This document shows positions 41,074-49,665 of a stretch of 64,000 nucleotides of DNA, piece by piece; positions within the stretch are counted from its first letter, which is position 1; each line of letters begins with the position of its first letter. This DNA is from Gordoniibacillus chartarius (GTDB lineage: Bacteria; Bacillota; Bacilli; Paenibacillales; NBRC-103111). The stretch lies in the NCBI RefSeq assembly GCF_042432825.1, contig NZ_JBHLWN010000021.1:62001-126000 (forward strand). Reading direction: 5' to 3'. Made by a program: the position numbers and the translations under genes. The notes beneath the pieces are model-generated. The model made no database searches. It was not told where the DNA came from and saw only the letters and a program-made list of their open reading frames with translations.

Positions 41074-41544
41074 CTACAGCCCTTCCTTCTCCCGAATATA
41101 CGCCAGCAGCCGCTCGCAGCCTTCGTTCACCATGTCGTACACTTCTTCGAAATTGCCCGTATAGTAAGGGTCCGGCACATCGCCGCCGAGATGCTTCGGC
41201 ACGAAGTCCAGCAGCTTCTTGACTTCCGAGCGATGCTCCTTGGGGGCGAAGCGGCCCAAATTCACTACATTGCTGTCATCCATAGCGATGATATAAGCAA
41301 ACTCGTGAAAGTCGTCCTCCCGCACCTGGCGCGCCCTGATCCCGCTGTCGTCTACCCCATGCCGCTTCAAAATGCCGCGCGTCCCCTCATGAGGGGGCTT
41401 CCCGGTATGCCAATTGCCGGTGCCGGCAGAGTCCACCTTGATCCGCTCCGCCAGCCCGGCCTCCTGTACCTTGCGGCGCATGACCGCTTCCGCCATCGGC
41501 GACCGGCAAATATTGCCCAAGCACACGAACAAGATTTGAACCAT
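41074..41544 (-). CDS. Low-molecular-weight protein-tyrosine phosphatase
   Basis: 156 residues. The P-loop CLGNICRS (Cys8, Arg14) stands at the N-terminus, the general-acid Asp in VPDPYYTGNFEEVYD near 125, and DSAGTGNWHTGKPPHEGT in between. It dephosphorylates protein tyrosine (or arginine) residues, such as those of BY-kinases. AGGAGG precedes the start by about 11 bases. A hairpin at 41571 separates it from fhuF. Confidence 0.92.
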   Translation of the reverse strand: MVQILFVCLGNICRSPMAEAVMRRKVQEAGLAERIKVDSAGTGNWHTGKPPHEGTRGILKRHGVDDSGIRARQVREDDFHEFAYIIAMDDSNVVNLGRFAPKEHRSEVKKLLDFVPKHLGGDVPDPYYTGNFEEVYDMVNEGCERLLAYIREKEGL

Positions 41545-41570
41545 TTTCTTTGCCTCCTATGCAATTCATG

Positions 41571-41620
41571 AAGAAAGCCCGGCCCCGCCAATCACATTGG
41601 CTCGGCTCCGGGCTTTCTTT
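41571..41620 (-). terminator. Terminator downstream of fhuF
   Basis: AAGAAAGCCCGG pairs perfectly with CCGGGCTTTCTT over a 25-base loop; on the minus strand the stem ends in TTTCTT. It ends the leftward fhuF transcript before the phosphatase gene. Confidence 0.8.
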
Positions 41621-41674
41621 GCAGGACGGATGCTGCCCTTTCAAGCGCGACAGCATCGACATCGTCACAGACAA

Positions 41675-42487
41675 TCACTTCTGAGCGACCATATGCGCCG
41701 CCAAATACTTCTCTATTTTGCGCTCGTCGCTGATTGCAGGACAAGTATAGCAATATCGATCCTCGCCCGGCAAACGATAATTCATGCAGCATTTGCTGCG
41801 CAGCATGATCGTACAGCCGCTGTGCAGAGGATCCTCAATCGTACGAAACGAAGGAGTTAACGGATTGACGGGACATCCGTCGAAGAAGCTGGTATTGACG
41901 GGGGACATCAAACAGCCGTACACCTCTTCGATTCTCATTCTCATAGCAACCGAAGACGCTTGCTCAAGCCACTTCCGCTTCCAGTATATGAACAAATAGG
42001 AGAGTGTGCTCCATAAAGTAGACGATGGAATATCGCTGTACCGAATGACGCTGTCGAAGACGGGAACGACATTCGTCGTAAACACGCTAACCAAATACGC
42101 TTCGGTTCGTCCAGCTTCTTCTTCCGTCCAAAGCCGCTCCCCGTCCGCTGTACAATCCTCGTGAACACAGGCGTCCGCAATATGAAATCGAAGAGCCCCG
42201 CTAGCTTCCACGGTGACGGCCAACCGGTTCAGCGATACATCGAGGCCGCAGCCGTGATGAATCCAGGCATAAAGCGCCCCGGCAGCAAGCGCGCTGTACC
42301 TCTTGATAAATAAAGAGCCCGTAACCTTTCGCTCCGGAGACCGGATCGCATGACCGAACGCATCCAGCATCCGGAATATCTCTTCATCGTCCATAAGCTT
42401 GAACGTGTTCTCCGTCGCGGGCGTATCGCCAGGCTCAAGAACGATGCGATAATTCGCAAGCAATACATCGGGATCGACGCTGGACAT
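41675..42487 (-). CDS. fhuF: FhuF-like siderophore-iron reductase
   Basis: 270 residues. The C-terminal cluster RSKCCMNYRLPGEDRYCYTCP holds the four cysteines of the unusual FhuF [2Fe-2S] site (CC-x10-C-x2-C). The preceding part has the FhuF/IucA-like fold (YSALAAGALYAWIHHGCGLD). It releases iron from imported siderophores by reduction in the cytoplasm. GGAGGG before ATG 42487. It follows the siderophore-binding protein gene and is part of the iron locus. Confidence 0.88.
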   Translation of the reverse strand: MSSVDPDVLLANYRIVLEPGDTPATENTFKLMDDEEIFRMLDAFGHAIRSPERKVTGSLFIKRYSALAAGALYAWIHHGCGLDVSLNRLAVTVEASGALRFHIADACVHEDCTADGERLWTEEEAGRTEAYLVSVFTTNVVPVFDSVIRYSDIPSSTLWSTLSYLFIYWKRKWLEQASSVAMRMRIEEVYGCLMSPVNTSFFDGCPVNPLTPSFRTIEDPLHSGCTIMLRSKCCMNYRLPGEDRYCYTCPAISDERKIEKYLAAHMVAQK

Positions 42488-42513
42488 GGGGACCCTCCTT
42501 GGGGATGTTATGG

Positions 42514-42543
42514 AAGAAAGCCGACTCTCGAAAGAATCGGCTT
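42514..42543 (-). terminator. Terminator between the siderophore-binding protein gene and fhuF
   Basis: AAGCCGA/TCGGCTT with a 12-base loop and a TTTCTT tail on the minus strand. Readthrough could still supply some fhuF transcript. Confidence 0.7.
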
Positions 42544-42583
42544 GAACGAGCCTGCATTAGCTCCGAACAGGTTGAAAGCACTA

Positions 42584-43594
42584 TTACAGCTTCACATCGT
42601 AGAATTTGGCCAGCTCGGTCAGCATCTGGTTCGCTGCGATGACGCCGCCCGACGTATTCCAGATTACGTCGCTCACCTTATGCGCATTGCCGCTTTTTAC
42701 AACGTTCATATTTTTCCAGAGCGGATCGTTCAGCCATTCCTGTTCCGTCTTGTTGGCAGCGCCGTCGCCCGTTTCATAAGTGAAGTAGAACAAGATATCC
42801 GTGTCCAGCTCAGGCAGTCTTTCCTTCGTAATCTCGTCGGCAAACGAATTCTTTGCGTTCAGTACCGTATCCGGGCGGGCAATGCCGATCTGCTTGAAAA
42901 TAACGCCGGTAAACGTATCCGTATTATAAATGCGCGTCTTGCCGGCCATGAAGCGGGCAACCGATACTTTCTTGTTCAGCTTGTCGCCGGCCTGCTTCTT
43001 GAACTCTTCGATGCGTTTGTCGAAGTCCGCAATAATTTTATCGCCTTCGGCTTTCTTATTGAGTGCTTCCGCGTACAGCTGGAAGTTGTTTTTCCACTCG
43101 CCGCGAAGCACGTCGGAGAATACCGTAGGGGCGATCGCCTTCAGCTGCTCATACACTTTCTCCTGGCGCATCTTGTTGCCGATGATCAGGTCCGGCTTCA
43201 GCGCTGCGATTTGCTCGATGTTAGGCTGCGACTCGTCGCCGACGACGGTCACGCCTTCCAGCTGTGCCTTCGTATGCTCATACCAAGGGTTACCCGTGAA
43301 CGCCTTCACCGCGCCGACCGGCTTCACGCCGAGCGCAAGCAGCGCTTCCGTACCTTCATTCGTCAAAATAACGACGCGCTTCGGCGTACCCTTGATCTCG
43401 GTTTCGCCCATGCTATGCTTTACTTTTCTTACTTGCTCCGCCGCCGGCGCCGCCGCATTCGCCGAACCGGCCGCTTCTTTGTTTTCTGCCGCCGGCTGCT
43501 GTCCGCAAGCCGACAACACCAAAGCAAATATGAACAATATAGAAGTCCAAACTCCGAGCCTTTTACCTAGTTGCAGCATTCTTCCCATTGTCAT
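42584..43594 (-). CDS. Iron-siderophore ABC transporter substrate-binding lipoprotein
   Basis: 336 residues from ATG 43594 (GGGG 7 bases upstream). Signal peptide with lipobox LSAC, an Ala/Glu linker, then the FepB/FhuD-type binding fold: GTPKRVVILTNEGTEALLALGVKPVG, IEQIAALKPDLIIGNKM, RFMAGKTRIYNTDTFTGVIF and TYETGDGAANKTEQEWLNDPLW. It captures ferric siderophores outside the membrane and passes them to the divergently encoded permeases. Fur-like boxes lie upstream. Confidence 0.92.
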   Translation of the reverse strand: MTMGRMLQLGKRLGVWTSILFIFALVLSACGQQPAAENKEAAGSANAAAPAAEQVRKVKHSMGETEIKGTPKRVVILTNEGTEALLALGVKPVGAVKAFTGNPWYEHTKAQLEGVTVVGDESQPNIEQIAALKPDLIIGNKMRQEKVYEQLKAIAPTVFSDVLRGEWKNNFQLYAEALNKKAEGDKIIADFDKRIEEFKKQAGDKLNKKVSVARFMAGKTRIYNTDTFTGVIFKQIGIARPDTVLNAKNSFADEITKERLPELDTDILFYFTYETGDGAANKTEQEWLNDPLWKNMNVVKSGNAHKVSDVIWNTSGGVIAANQMLTELAKFYDVKL

Positions 43595-43608
43595 CCTTGT
43601 CCCCCAAG

Positions 43609-43623
43609 TGAGATTGATTATCA
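43609..43623. promoter_or_regulatory. Fur-like box upstream of the siderophore-binding protein gene
   Basis: TGAGATTGATTATCA matches the 7-1-7 consensus TGATAATnATTATCA in 12 of 14 defined positions, 15 bases before the lipoprotein start. Confidence 0.7.
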
Positions 43624-43692
43624 TTATGGATTCAAATATACAAAAGCACCCCGCCCTTGTCAATCATTTTATGAAAACTGTTCTCAATAATA

Positions 43693-43707
43693 TGATAATG
43701 ATTTTCA
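43693..43707. promoter_or_regulatory. Fur-like box upstream of the FecCD permease genes
   Basis: TGATAATGATTTTCA matches TGATAATnATTATCA in 13 of 14 defined positions. It lies in the middle of the divergent promoter region and can control both directions. Confidence 0.8.
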
Positions 43708-43790
43708 AAATCGTTGACTTTAGCAAACGGTCCCTTGTACAATTTGTTTTATCAGTTTATTGCCGAAAACGCTTGTGAAAGTAGGAGCTT

Positions 43791-44771
43791 ATGAAATACG
43801 CCGGAATTTTCCTTTCATTAATTGTGCTGGCCGTCGCCATGTGCTGCAGCATTATTTTCGGAAGTACGGATATCCCGCTTCAGACGGTAATCGATTCGTA
43901 TACGAGCTTTAACGGCTCCAAGGAGCACTTGATTATTCAGACGACCCGGGTTCCGCGGGCGCTGATTGCCGCCGCCGTAGGCGCCAGTCTTGCCGTTGCC
44001 GGCGCGGTTATGCAGGCGATTACCCGCAACCCGCTCGCGTCGCCCAGCCTCTTCGGCGTCAATTCCGGAGCGGCCTTCTTCATCGTCGTCGCAACGTCTT
44101 TATTCCATGCGGGCGGCTTTCAGGAATTCACTTGGATCGCCTTCCTCGGCTCCACGGTCAGCTCGGCCATCGTATACATCATGGGATCTATGGGCCGGGA
44201 CGGTATGACTCCTGTCAAAATCACATTGGCGGGGTCGGCCGTAACCGCCTTCTTCCATTCCATGACTCAGGGCCTGCTCCTCGCCGACGGCAAAATGTTC
44301 GATCAAGTGCTGATTTGGCTGGTCGGCTCGGTCGCCGGCAGGGACGTTGCCATGCTGCATGCCGTATATCCTTACATGATCATAGGGTTCGTCCTGTGTC
44401 TGATTCTGTCCAGACATATCAATGTGCTCGCAATGGGCGAAGACGTCGCCGCCGGTCTGGGACAGCGCACCGTTCTTGTGAAAGTGGCTGCGGCTGTCAG
44501 TATCATTTTGCTGGCTGGAGCCTCCGTCGCCGTTGCCGGGCCGATTGCGTTCGTCGGTATTATCATTCCGCATATCGTCCGTTATTTGATCGGCAACGAT
44601 TATCGCTGGATCGTTCCTTATTCCGCGCTGCTCGGTGCCATTCTGCTGGTCAGCGCCGATCTCGGCTCCCGGTATATCGCGATGCCGGCCGAAGTCCCCG
44701 TCGGCGTTATGACCGCCATTATCGGTGTGCCTTTCTTCGTGTACATCGCCAGGAAAGGAGCGCGGGTCTAA
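43791..44771 (+). CDS. FecCD family siderophore permease (first)
   Basis: 326 residues with nine or ten helices. RVPRALIAAAVGASLAVAGAVMQAITRNPLASP is the FecCD signature; GPIAFVGIIIPHIVR is the coupling region. It forms the membrane channel with the next gene. Starts just after AGGAGC and overlaps nothing; the second permease begins 1 base after its stop. Confidence 0.93.
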   Translation: MKYAGIFLSLIVLAVAMCCSIIFGSTDIPLQTVIDSYTSFNGSKEHLIIQTTRVPRALIAAAVGASLAVAGAVMQAITRNPLASPSLFGVNSGAAFFIVVATSLFHAGGFQEFTWIAFLGSTVSSAIVYIMGSMGRDGMTPVKITLAGSAVTAFFHSMTQGLLLADGKMFDQVLIWLVGSVAGRDVAMLHAVYPYMIIGFVLCLILSRHINVLAMGEDVAAGLGQRTVLVKVAAAVSIILLAGASVAVAGPIAFVGIIIPHIVRYLIGNDYRWIVPYSALLGAILLVSADLGSRYIAMPAEVPVGVMTAIIGVPFFVYIARKGARV

Positions 44772-44772
44772 C

Positions 44773-45813
44773 ATGAGCAAATACATTCCGCTGCGCGGCA
44801 AGGGCGTCTCCGTCCTCATGGCGAAGAGAACGCTGCTGATAACGCTAGTGCTGTTGCTTGTTTGTTTCGTCGCCGTGGTCATCAGCGCCGGGATAGGAAC
44901 GATGCGCATACCCCCCATCGAAGTCTTGAAGGTGCTGCTCGGCTTCGGCGATCCTTCCGTTGAGATGATCGTGTTGAACCTGCGGCTGCCGCGTATTCTG
45001 ATCGGCGTGCTGGTCGGCGCATCGCTTGCATCGGCCGGAGCGATTCTGCAGGGCATGATCCGCAATCCGCTCGCTTCGCCGGATATTATCGGGATTACGG
45101 AAGGCGCTTCGCTTGGCGCCGTCTGCTTTTTCTTTTTCCTGTCCGAAGCGGTCTCGATCCACATGCTGCCCTTCTTTACGATTATCGGAGCGTTCGCGGG
45201 AACGGCGCTCATTTATATGTTGGCTTGGAAGCACGGGGTATCGCCTCTCAGACTCGTCTTGATCGGCATCGGGATGAGTGCCGTATTCAAATCGTTTTCC
45301 TATATGCTGATGATCTCGACGCCGAACTTTTTCATTGGAGCCAAATCGCTCACGTTTATGACCGGCAGCATCTACGGCACCTCGTGGGATAAAGATGTGG
45401 CGATTTTGCTGCCATGGGTGCTCGTACTGCTGCCTCTTACCTACATTCAAGCCCGTAACATCAACGTGCAGCAGCTTGGCGACGAAGTGACGGCCAGCGT
45501 GGGCGGCAGAGTGCAGGTGCAGCGGCTGATTCTGATTCTGCTGAGCATCGCGCTCGCTGGAGCGGCCGTATCCGTAGGCGGCGCTATCTCGTTTATCGGT
45601 TTGATCGCGCCTCACATCGCCCGCAAGCTTGTAGGACCGGCCTTCGGCGGCGTGCTTCCGGTAAGCGCACTGATCGGCTCGCTCATTCTCGTTCTGGCCG
45701 ATCTGATCGCACGTACCGTGCTGTCGCCGCTCGATCTTCCCGCGGGTATTTTCACCGCTGCCGTAGGCGCGCCGTTCTTCATCTATTTGCTGTACCGGCA
45801 GCGCCAAGCGTAG
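44773..45813 (+). CDS. FecCD family siderophore permease (second)
   Basis: 346 residues. RLPRILIGVLVGASLASAGAILQGMIRNPLASP and GGAISFIGLIAPHIARKLVG are the same signatures as in the first permease; the N-terminus is about 25 residues longer. The two form a heterodimeric channel, as in FeuBC or YfiZ/YfhA. ATG 44773 directly follows the preceding stop. Confidence 0.93.
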   Translation: MSKYIPLRGKGVSVLMAKRTLLITLVLLLVCFVAVVISAGIGTMRIPPIEVLKVLLGFGDPSVEMIVLNLRLPRILIGVLVGASLASAGAILQGMIRNPLASPDIIGITEGASLGAVCFFFFLSEAVSIHMLPFFTIIGAFAGTALIYMLAWKHGVSPLRLVLIGIGMSAVFKSFSYMLMISTPNFFIGAKSLTFMTGSIYGTSWDKDVAILLPWVLVLLPLTYIQARNINVQQLGDEVTASVGGRVQVQRLILILLSIALAGAAVSVGGAISFIGLIAPHIARKLVGPAFGGVLPVSALIGSLILVLADLIARTVLSPLDLPAGIFTAAVGAPFFIYLLYRQRQA

Positions 45814-45846
45814 CACCGAATTCAACTATAAGGAGTGTGGATCGCC

Positions 45847-46659
45847 GTGACCGCTTTGGAAGCCAAGGAGCTCGCGTTGTCTTACGGTGGAAACTATATT
45901 TTTCGCGACTTGAACCTGGTCATCCCGAAGGGGAAAATCACGGTGTTTATCGGCAGCAACGGCTGCGGCAAGTCGACGCTGCTGCGTTCTATGGCCCGGC
46001 TCCTGAAGCCTCAGCAAGGCTCGGTGCTGCTGGACGGCAGCGATATCGCCAAGCTGCGCACCAAGGAAGTCGCCAAACAGCTGGCCATCCTGCCGCAAGG
46101 TCCGACGGCGCCGGAAGGCTTGACCGTGCTGCAGCTCGTCAAGCAAGGAAGGTACCCTTACCAGAGCTGGCTCCAGCAGTGGTCCCGCGAAGACGAGAAG
46201 TCCGTGCGGGAGGCGCTCGAGGCGACGAACCTGACCGAGCTGGCCGAGCGTACCGTCGATTCGTTATCCGGCGGACAGCGCCAGCGCGCCTGGATCGCCA
46301 TGACGCTGGCTCAAGGCACCGATATTATTTTGCTTGACGAACCGACAACCTATCTGGATTTGACGCATCAAATCGAGGTTCTTGACCTGCTCTATAAGCT
46401 GAATACCGAGGAAAACCGGACGATCGTAATGGTGCTCCACGACATTAATTTGGCTTGCCGCTATGCTCATCACATCGTGGCGATCAAGGATCAGCGCGTC
46501 TATGCCGAAGGGAAGCCTGAGGATATCGTAACGGCCTCCATGATCGAAGCGGTGTTCGACCTGTCTTGCAGCATTATTCCCGACCCGATCTTCGGAACGC
46601 CTCTGTGCGTACCGCATGGCAAGGGCAGATTGGACGTGGCCGGACGGACTAAGGCATAG
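45847..46659 (+). CDS. Iron-siderophore ABC transporter ATP-binding protein
   Basis: 270 residues. Walker A GSNGCGKST, Q-loop LPQGPTAPEGLTV, signature LSGGQRQR, Walker B IILLDEPTTYLD, switch MVLHDINLACRYA. A FecE/FhuC-type ATPase. GTG 45847 is 11 bases from AAGGAG; the upstream GTG at 45835 overlaps that site. Last gene of the rightward operon. Confidence 0.92.
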   Translation: MTALEAKELALSYGGNYIFRDLNLVIPKGKITVFIGSNGCGKSTLLRSMARLLKPQQGSVLLDGSDIAKLRTKEVAKQLAILPQGPTAPEGLTVLQLVKQGRYPYQSWLQQWSREDEKSVREALEATNLTELAERTVDSLSGGQRQRAWIAMTLAQGTDIILLDEPTTYLDLTHQIEVLDLLYKLNTEENRTIVMVLHDINLACRYAHHIVAIKDQRVYAEGKPEDIVTASMIEAVFDLSCSIIPDPIFGTPLCVPHGKGRLDVAGRTKA

Positions 46660-46720
46660 CCGGTTGAACGGACATCCGAGAAAACGATTAATTCAAACAA
46701 CAAAATTATACTGAAGCGAG

Positions 46721-46735
46721 TGATAATCATTATCA
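46721..46735. promoter_or_regulatory. Perfect but orphan Fur box
   Basis: TGATAATCATTATCA, matching the consensus at every position, 61 bases past the ATPase stop. No convincing gene starts to its right; it overlaps the 3' end of a broken leftward reading frame (46733-46860). Confidence 0.75.
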
Positions 46736-46860
46736 TTCATGGGTATACTTGTTGTAGAGAGCGATGCCGCTGCGCAGCCCTTCGAGGTGGCGTCCGATTC
46801 GCTCCGGTTCGTCCGGCTTTCCGCTTTCTGTCTGCCAATTGGCAAGATCCTTACGGACAA
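46733..46860 (-). pseudogene. C-terminal fragment of an unrecognised protein
   Basis: The minus frame ending at the stop 46733 has a coding-like last 40 residues (ANWQTESGKPDEPERIGRHL, then LRSGIALYNKYTHE) with normal codon bias. Upstream of about 46860 the frame becomes Pro/Thr/Ala-rich and loses it. It looks like the 3' remnant of a deleted gene. The remaining 46860-47739 has repeats only. Confidence 0.4.
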
Positions 46861-46999
46861 TGGGATGGGTTGCCGGACTGGTGCCCGGAAAGGCGCTCGG
46901 CGCGGTTGCCGGGTTGGACGCTCGGGATGGTTTATGGTTCATGGGGTGTGATGGTTACCGAGTTTTAAGTCGCGTCGAATTGCTGGCACGGCATATGGT

Positions 47000-47275
47000 T
47001 GCTTGAGCTGGAACGTTTGGACATGCTTACTGAGCGGCTCGCTTGTGGCAGTGGCTATTGGGTGCGGCTCGCCGGAGGTGGCTTGTTTGTTGGGCGGATA
47101 GTTGGCGATAATTTGTTGATGGCGGCTTGCAGGCGGTTGCTTGTTGGGGGCGGCTCGTTGGCAGATGCTTTTTGGGTGCAGCTTGCTGACGGTTGCTTCT
47201 TGGGCGCGGCTTGCTAGCGGTTGCTTCTTGGGCGCGGCTTGCTGGCGGTCGCTTGTTGGGCGCGGCTCACTTGAG
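47000..47275. repeat. Degenerate minisatellite with a 28-bp unit
   Basis: Two nearly identical units at 47191-47218 and 47219-47246 (GGTTGCTTCTTGGGCGCGGC followed by TTGCTAGC or TTGCTGGC) are flanked by increasingly degenerate copies back to about 47000 and on to 47275. 28 is not a multiple of 3, so it is not a coding repeat, although both strands have open frames. Confidence 0.7.
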
Positions 47276-47467
47276 ATGAGGTCCTGCAACTAGATAATCT
47301 AACTTTAGTAAACCCCGTGAGAGCATGGTCGCAGCATAAGCAACTCCCACGCGAGAGCCACGGCGCATATGGTGCGCTGCACTCTGACTCCGCAGAACAC
47401 GTTTTGCATAGTACAACATTCTAACTTCGCGGCACACGCTGTGTCCCACACTGACCCGCCTCCGATT

Positions 47468-47611
47468 TAACGGATTATGAGGGCTCTATTTCGCAGCTAT
47501 GGTAGCCTTTCTTAAAAATAGCGGACTTTGGCGGCGCTATCTAACGTCAATCGATGAAATTGGGCTTGATTTTGCCTGATTGTTCGAAAATAACGCCCTC
47601 AAAATCCGCTA
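47468..47611. repeat. 144-bp palindromic intergenic repeat, copy B
   Basis: Same length and orientation as the copy at 40153. The arms at 47468-47491 and 47587-47611 are imperfect complements; the interior keeps GGCGCTATC..A.GTCAAT and GATGAAATTGGGCTTGATTTT. Similarity continues into CTTG.AA.ACATCC..TATCG to about 47635. Confidence 0.75.
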
Positions 47612-47704
47612 ATCTTGAAAGACATCCAGTATCGAGTAATATTACGGTTCCGGAAACCTTTATTTCCGCCAAGTGTGATATCTCTCGCTCACCGGGCAGC
47701 TATT

Positions 47705-47731
47705 AAAAAGGAGACAGTCGCCACTGCCTCC
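47705..47731 (-). terminator. Terminator after the DUF1540 gene
   Basis: GGAGACAGT/ACTGCCTCC (one G-U) followed by TTTTT on the minus strand. Confidence 0.8.
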
Positions 47732-47739
47732 TCCAAGCT

Positions 47740-47895
47740 TTAGATTTTCGGCTCAAATGTCTTGCAATCCGTTTCCTCGGAATTCGACGCATGCTGTCCT
47801 CTATGGCTGACTACATAGATCGAATTGGCATTGCACTTGTTTCCTGCCGCCCAATACTTGCAGGAATTGACTTCGCAAAGCACGTCTTTAGCCAT
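47740..47895 (-). CDS. DUF1540 domain protein (51 residues)
   Basis: A complete small gene with an AGGAGGTGA site 7 bases before ATG 47895. LCEVNSCKYWAAGNKCNANSI and ETDCKTF give Cys7, 12, 21 and 44, the DUF1540 cysteine pattern, probably a zinc site. The family is common and sporulation-associated in Firmicutes; function unknown. Monocistronic, with its own terminator. Confidence 0.87.
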   Translation of the reverse strand: MAKDVLCEVNSCKYWAAGNKCNANSIYVVSHRGQHASNSEETDCKTFEPKI

Positions 47896-48055
47896 CTGTA
47901 CTCACCTCCTGAGTTCTAGTATGGCTATTTGACGTGTTTTTAGACTTTATTCCCATAGGCGTGAAAAGCAAGCGCCCGCCTTTGCCGCGCAATGTTCAGC
48001 GGTTAGGACGGGCGTTTGATGTTTCGTTGAAGGGGCTCCGAATAGGAGCCTTTTC

Positions 48056-49366
48056 TTAACCGAAGAGGTATTCGTTCAACAGCGCTTTGAGCTGCTCTTG
48101 TCGGCCGGACTCGTTCACGATCGGCTTGTTCTGCAGCGCGTACGCTTCCAGCGAAGCCAGCGTCGCCTTGCCGCTGACGATGTCGGCACCGATGCCTTCG
48201 CGGAAAGAGCGGTAGCGGTTTGCGATCACGTCTTCGAAGACGCGGTCTTCGATCAGCTTTGCCGCCACTTTGAGGCCCTTCGCGTATGCGTCCATGCCGG
48301 CTACGTGCGCGTAGAACAGGTCAACCGGCTCGAACGAAGCGCGGCGTACCTTGGCGTCGAAGTTGACGCCGCCGCGGCCGAGGCCGCCGTTTTGCAGCAC
48401 TTCGTACATCGTCAAGGTCGTCGCGTAAACGTCGGTCGGGAATTCGTCGGTATCCCAACCGAGCAGCAGATCGCCCTGGTTCGCGTCCAGCGAGCCGAGC
48501 ATACCGTGCAGACGGGATACGCGGAGCTCATGCTCGAACGTATGGCCTGCCAGCGTTGCGTGGTTCGCCTCGAGGTTCAGCTTGAAGTGATCCTTCAATC
48601 CGTAGGACTGCAGGAACGCAATCGTCGTCGCCGCATCGAAGTCGTACTGATGCTTCGTCGGCTCCTTCGGCTTCGGCTCGATCAGGAATTGGGCGTCAAA
48701 GCCGATTTCCTTCGAGTAGTCGATCGCCATATGGAACAGACGCGCCAGATTGTCGAGCTCCAGCTTCATGTCCGTGTTAAGCAGCGTCTCATAGCCTTCG
48801 CGGCCGCCCCAGAACACATAGTTTTCGGCGCCGAGCTCTTTGCCGATTTCCAGGCTCTTCTTCAGCTGCGCGCCCAAGTAAGCGAATACATCCGCGTTGC
48901 AGGTCGTTGCCGCGCCATGCACATAACGTGGATGCGAGAACGCATTGCATGTATTCCAAAGCAGCTTCACGCCGCTCGATTTCATATAATCCTTCATCAT
49001 GCCAACGATCACATCGAGGTTGCGGTTCGTTTCCTGAAGCGTGTCGCCTTCAGGCGCAATGTCGCGGTCATGGAAGCAGAAGTAAGGAATGCCGATCTTC
49101 TCGATAAATTCGAAATGCGCCTCCAGCCGTGCCTTGGCAAGATCCAGTCCGGTATACTTGTCCCAGCCGCGAATCGCCGTACCTGCGCCGAACGGATCGG
49201 AGCCCGAACCCGTATATGTATGCCAGTAAGAGACAGCGAAGCGCATATGTTCCTCCATCGTCTTCCCGGCTACGACTTCCTGCGGATTATAATGCTTGAA
49301 CGCCAGCGGATTGCGCGAGCCTTTACCCTCGTAACCGATCTTGCCTACATTGTCAAAGTAAGACAC
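48056..49366 (-). CDS. xylA: Xylose isomerase
   Basis: 436 residues, class II xylose isomerase. Active-site motifs: FCFHDRDIAPEG (catalytic His), VFWGGREGYE, LIEPKPKEPTKHQYD (metal Glu), NLEANHATLAGH and LLGWDTDEFPTD. It converts D-xylose to D-xylulose. GTG 49366 with GGAGG 7 bases before it is the start, beginning SYFDNVGKIGYEG. No xylB or xylR is adjacent here. A candidate operator lies at 49418. Confidence 0.95.
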   Translation of the reverse strand: MSYFDNVGKIGYEGKGSRNPLAFKHYNPQEVVAGKTMEEHMRFAVSYWHTYTGSGSDPFGAGTAIRGWDKYTGLDLAKARLEAHFEFIEKIGIPYFCFHDRDIAPEGDTLQETNRNLDVIVGMMKDYMKSSGVKLLWNTCNAFSHPRYVHGAATTCNADVFAYLGAQLKKSLEIGKELGAENYVFWGGREGYETLLNTDMKLELDNLARLFHMAIDYSKEIGFDAQFLIEPKPKEPTKHQYDFDAATTIAFLQSYGLKDHFKLNLEANHATLAGHTFEHELRVSRLHGMLGSLDANQGDLLLGWDTDEFPTDVYATTLTMYEVLQNGGLGRGGVNFDAKVRRASFEPVDLFYAHVAGMDAYAKGLKVAAKLIEDRVFEDVIANRYRSFREGIGADIVSGKATLASLEAYALQNKPIVNESGRQEQLKALLNEYLFG

Positions 49367-49417
49367 AGAAATTCCTCCCTCGAATGATTTACATACCCAT
49401 CATATCATTCGGGGAGG

Positions 49418-49444
49418 AACTTTGTCTATTCAATAAACAAAGTT
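49418..49444. promoter_or_regulatory. Candidate XylR operator upstream of xylA
   Basis: AACTTTGT and ACAAAGTT (8-bp perfect arms) are separated by CTATTCAATAA, resembling the TTTGTT-spacer-AACAAA layout of ROK-type XylR operators in Bacillus. It lies 52 bases upstream of the xylA start. Confidence 0.6.
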
Positions 49445-49461
49445 ATTGATAGGAAAATATT

Positions 49462-49665
49462 TTAACCCAGTTTTACCACGTTTGTTGCCTGAGGCCCGCG
49501 GGAGCCTTCGGTTACTTCGAATTCGACGCGCTGGCCTTCGTCCAACGATTTGAACCCAGTGCCCTCAATCCCGCTATAGTGTACGAATACATCCCCGCCG
49601 TCGTCCAGGGTGATGAATCCATAACCCTTTTCTGCATTAAACCATTTGACTGTACCTTGTTGCAT
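49462..49665 (-). CDS. Cold shock protein (CspA/CspB family)
   Basis: 67 residues. GTVKWFNAEKGYGFI and DVFVHYSGI are the RNP1 and RNP2 motifs; single-stranded nucleic-acid chaperone. AGGAGG 8 bases upstream of the start. The 5' leader is long: a 24-codon frame (49709-49783, ending AYPAP) precedes the gene, perhaps part of the cold-responsive leader. Confidence 0.95.
   Translation of the reverse strand: MQQGTVKWFNAEKGYGFITLDDGGDVFVHYSGIEGTGFKSLDEGQRVEFEVTEGSRGPQATNVVKLG

Noticed and set aside
46939..47289. A 116-residue leftward frame with repeats
   Set aside because: Produced by a 28-bp repeat that does not keep reading frame; no ribosome site.
48098..49387. A 429-residue rightward open frame
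   Set aside because: Antisense of xylA, composed of Arg/Gln/His-rich sequence; xylA has all active-site motifs.
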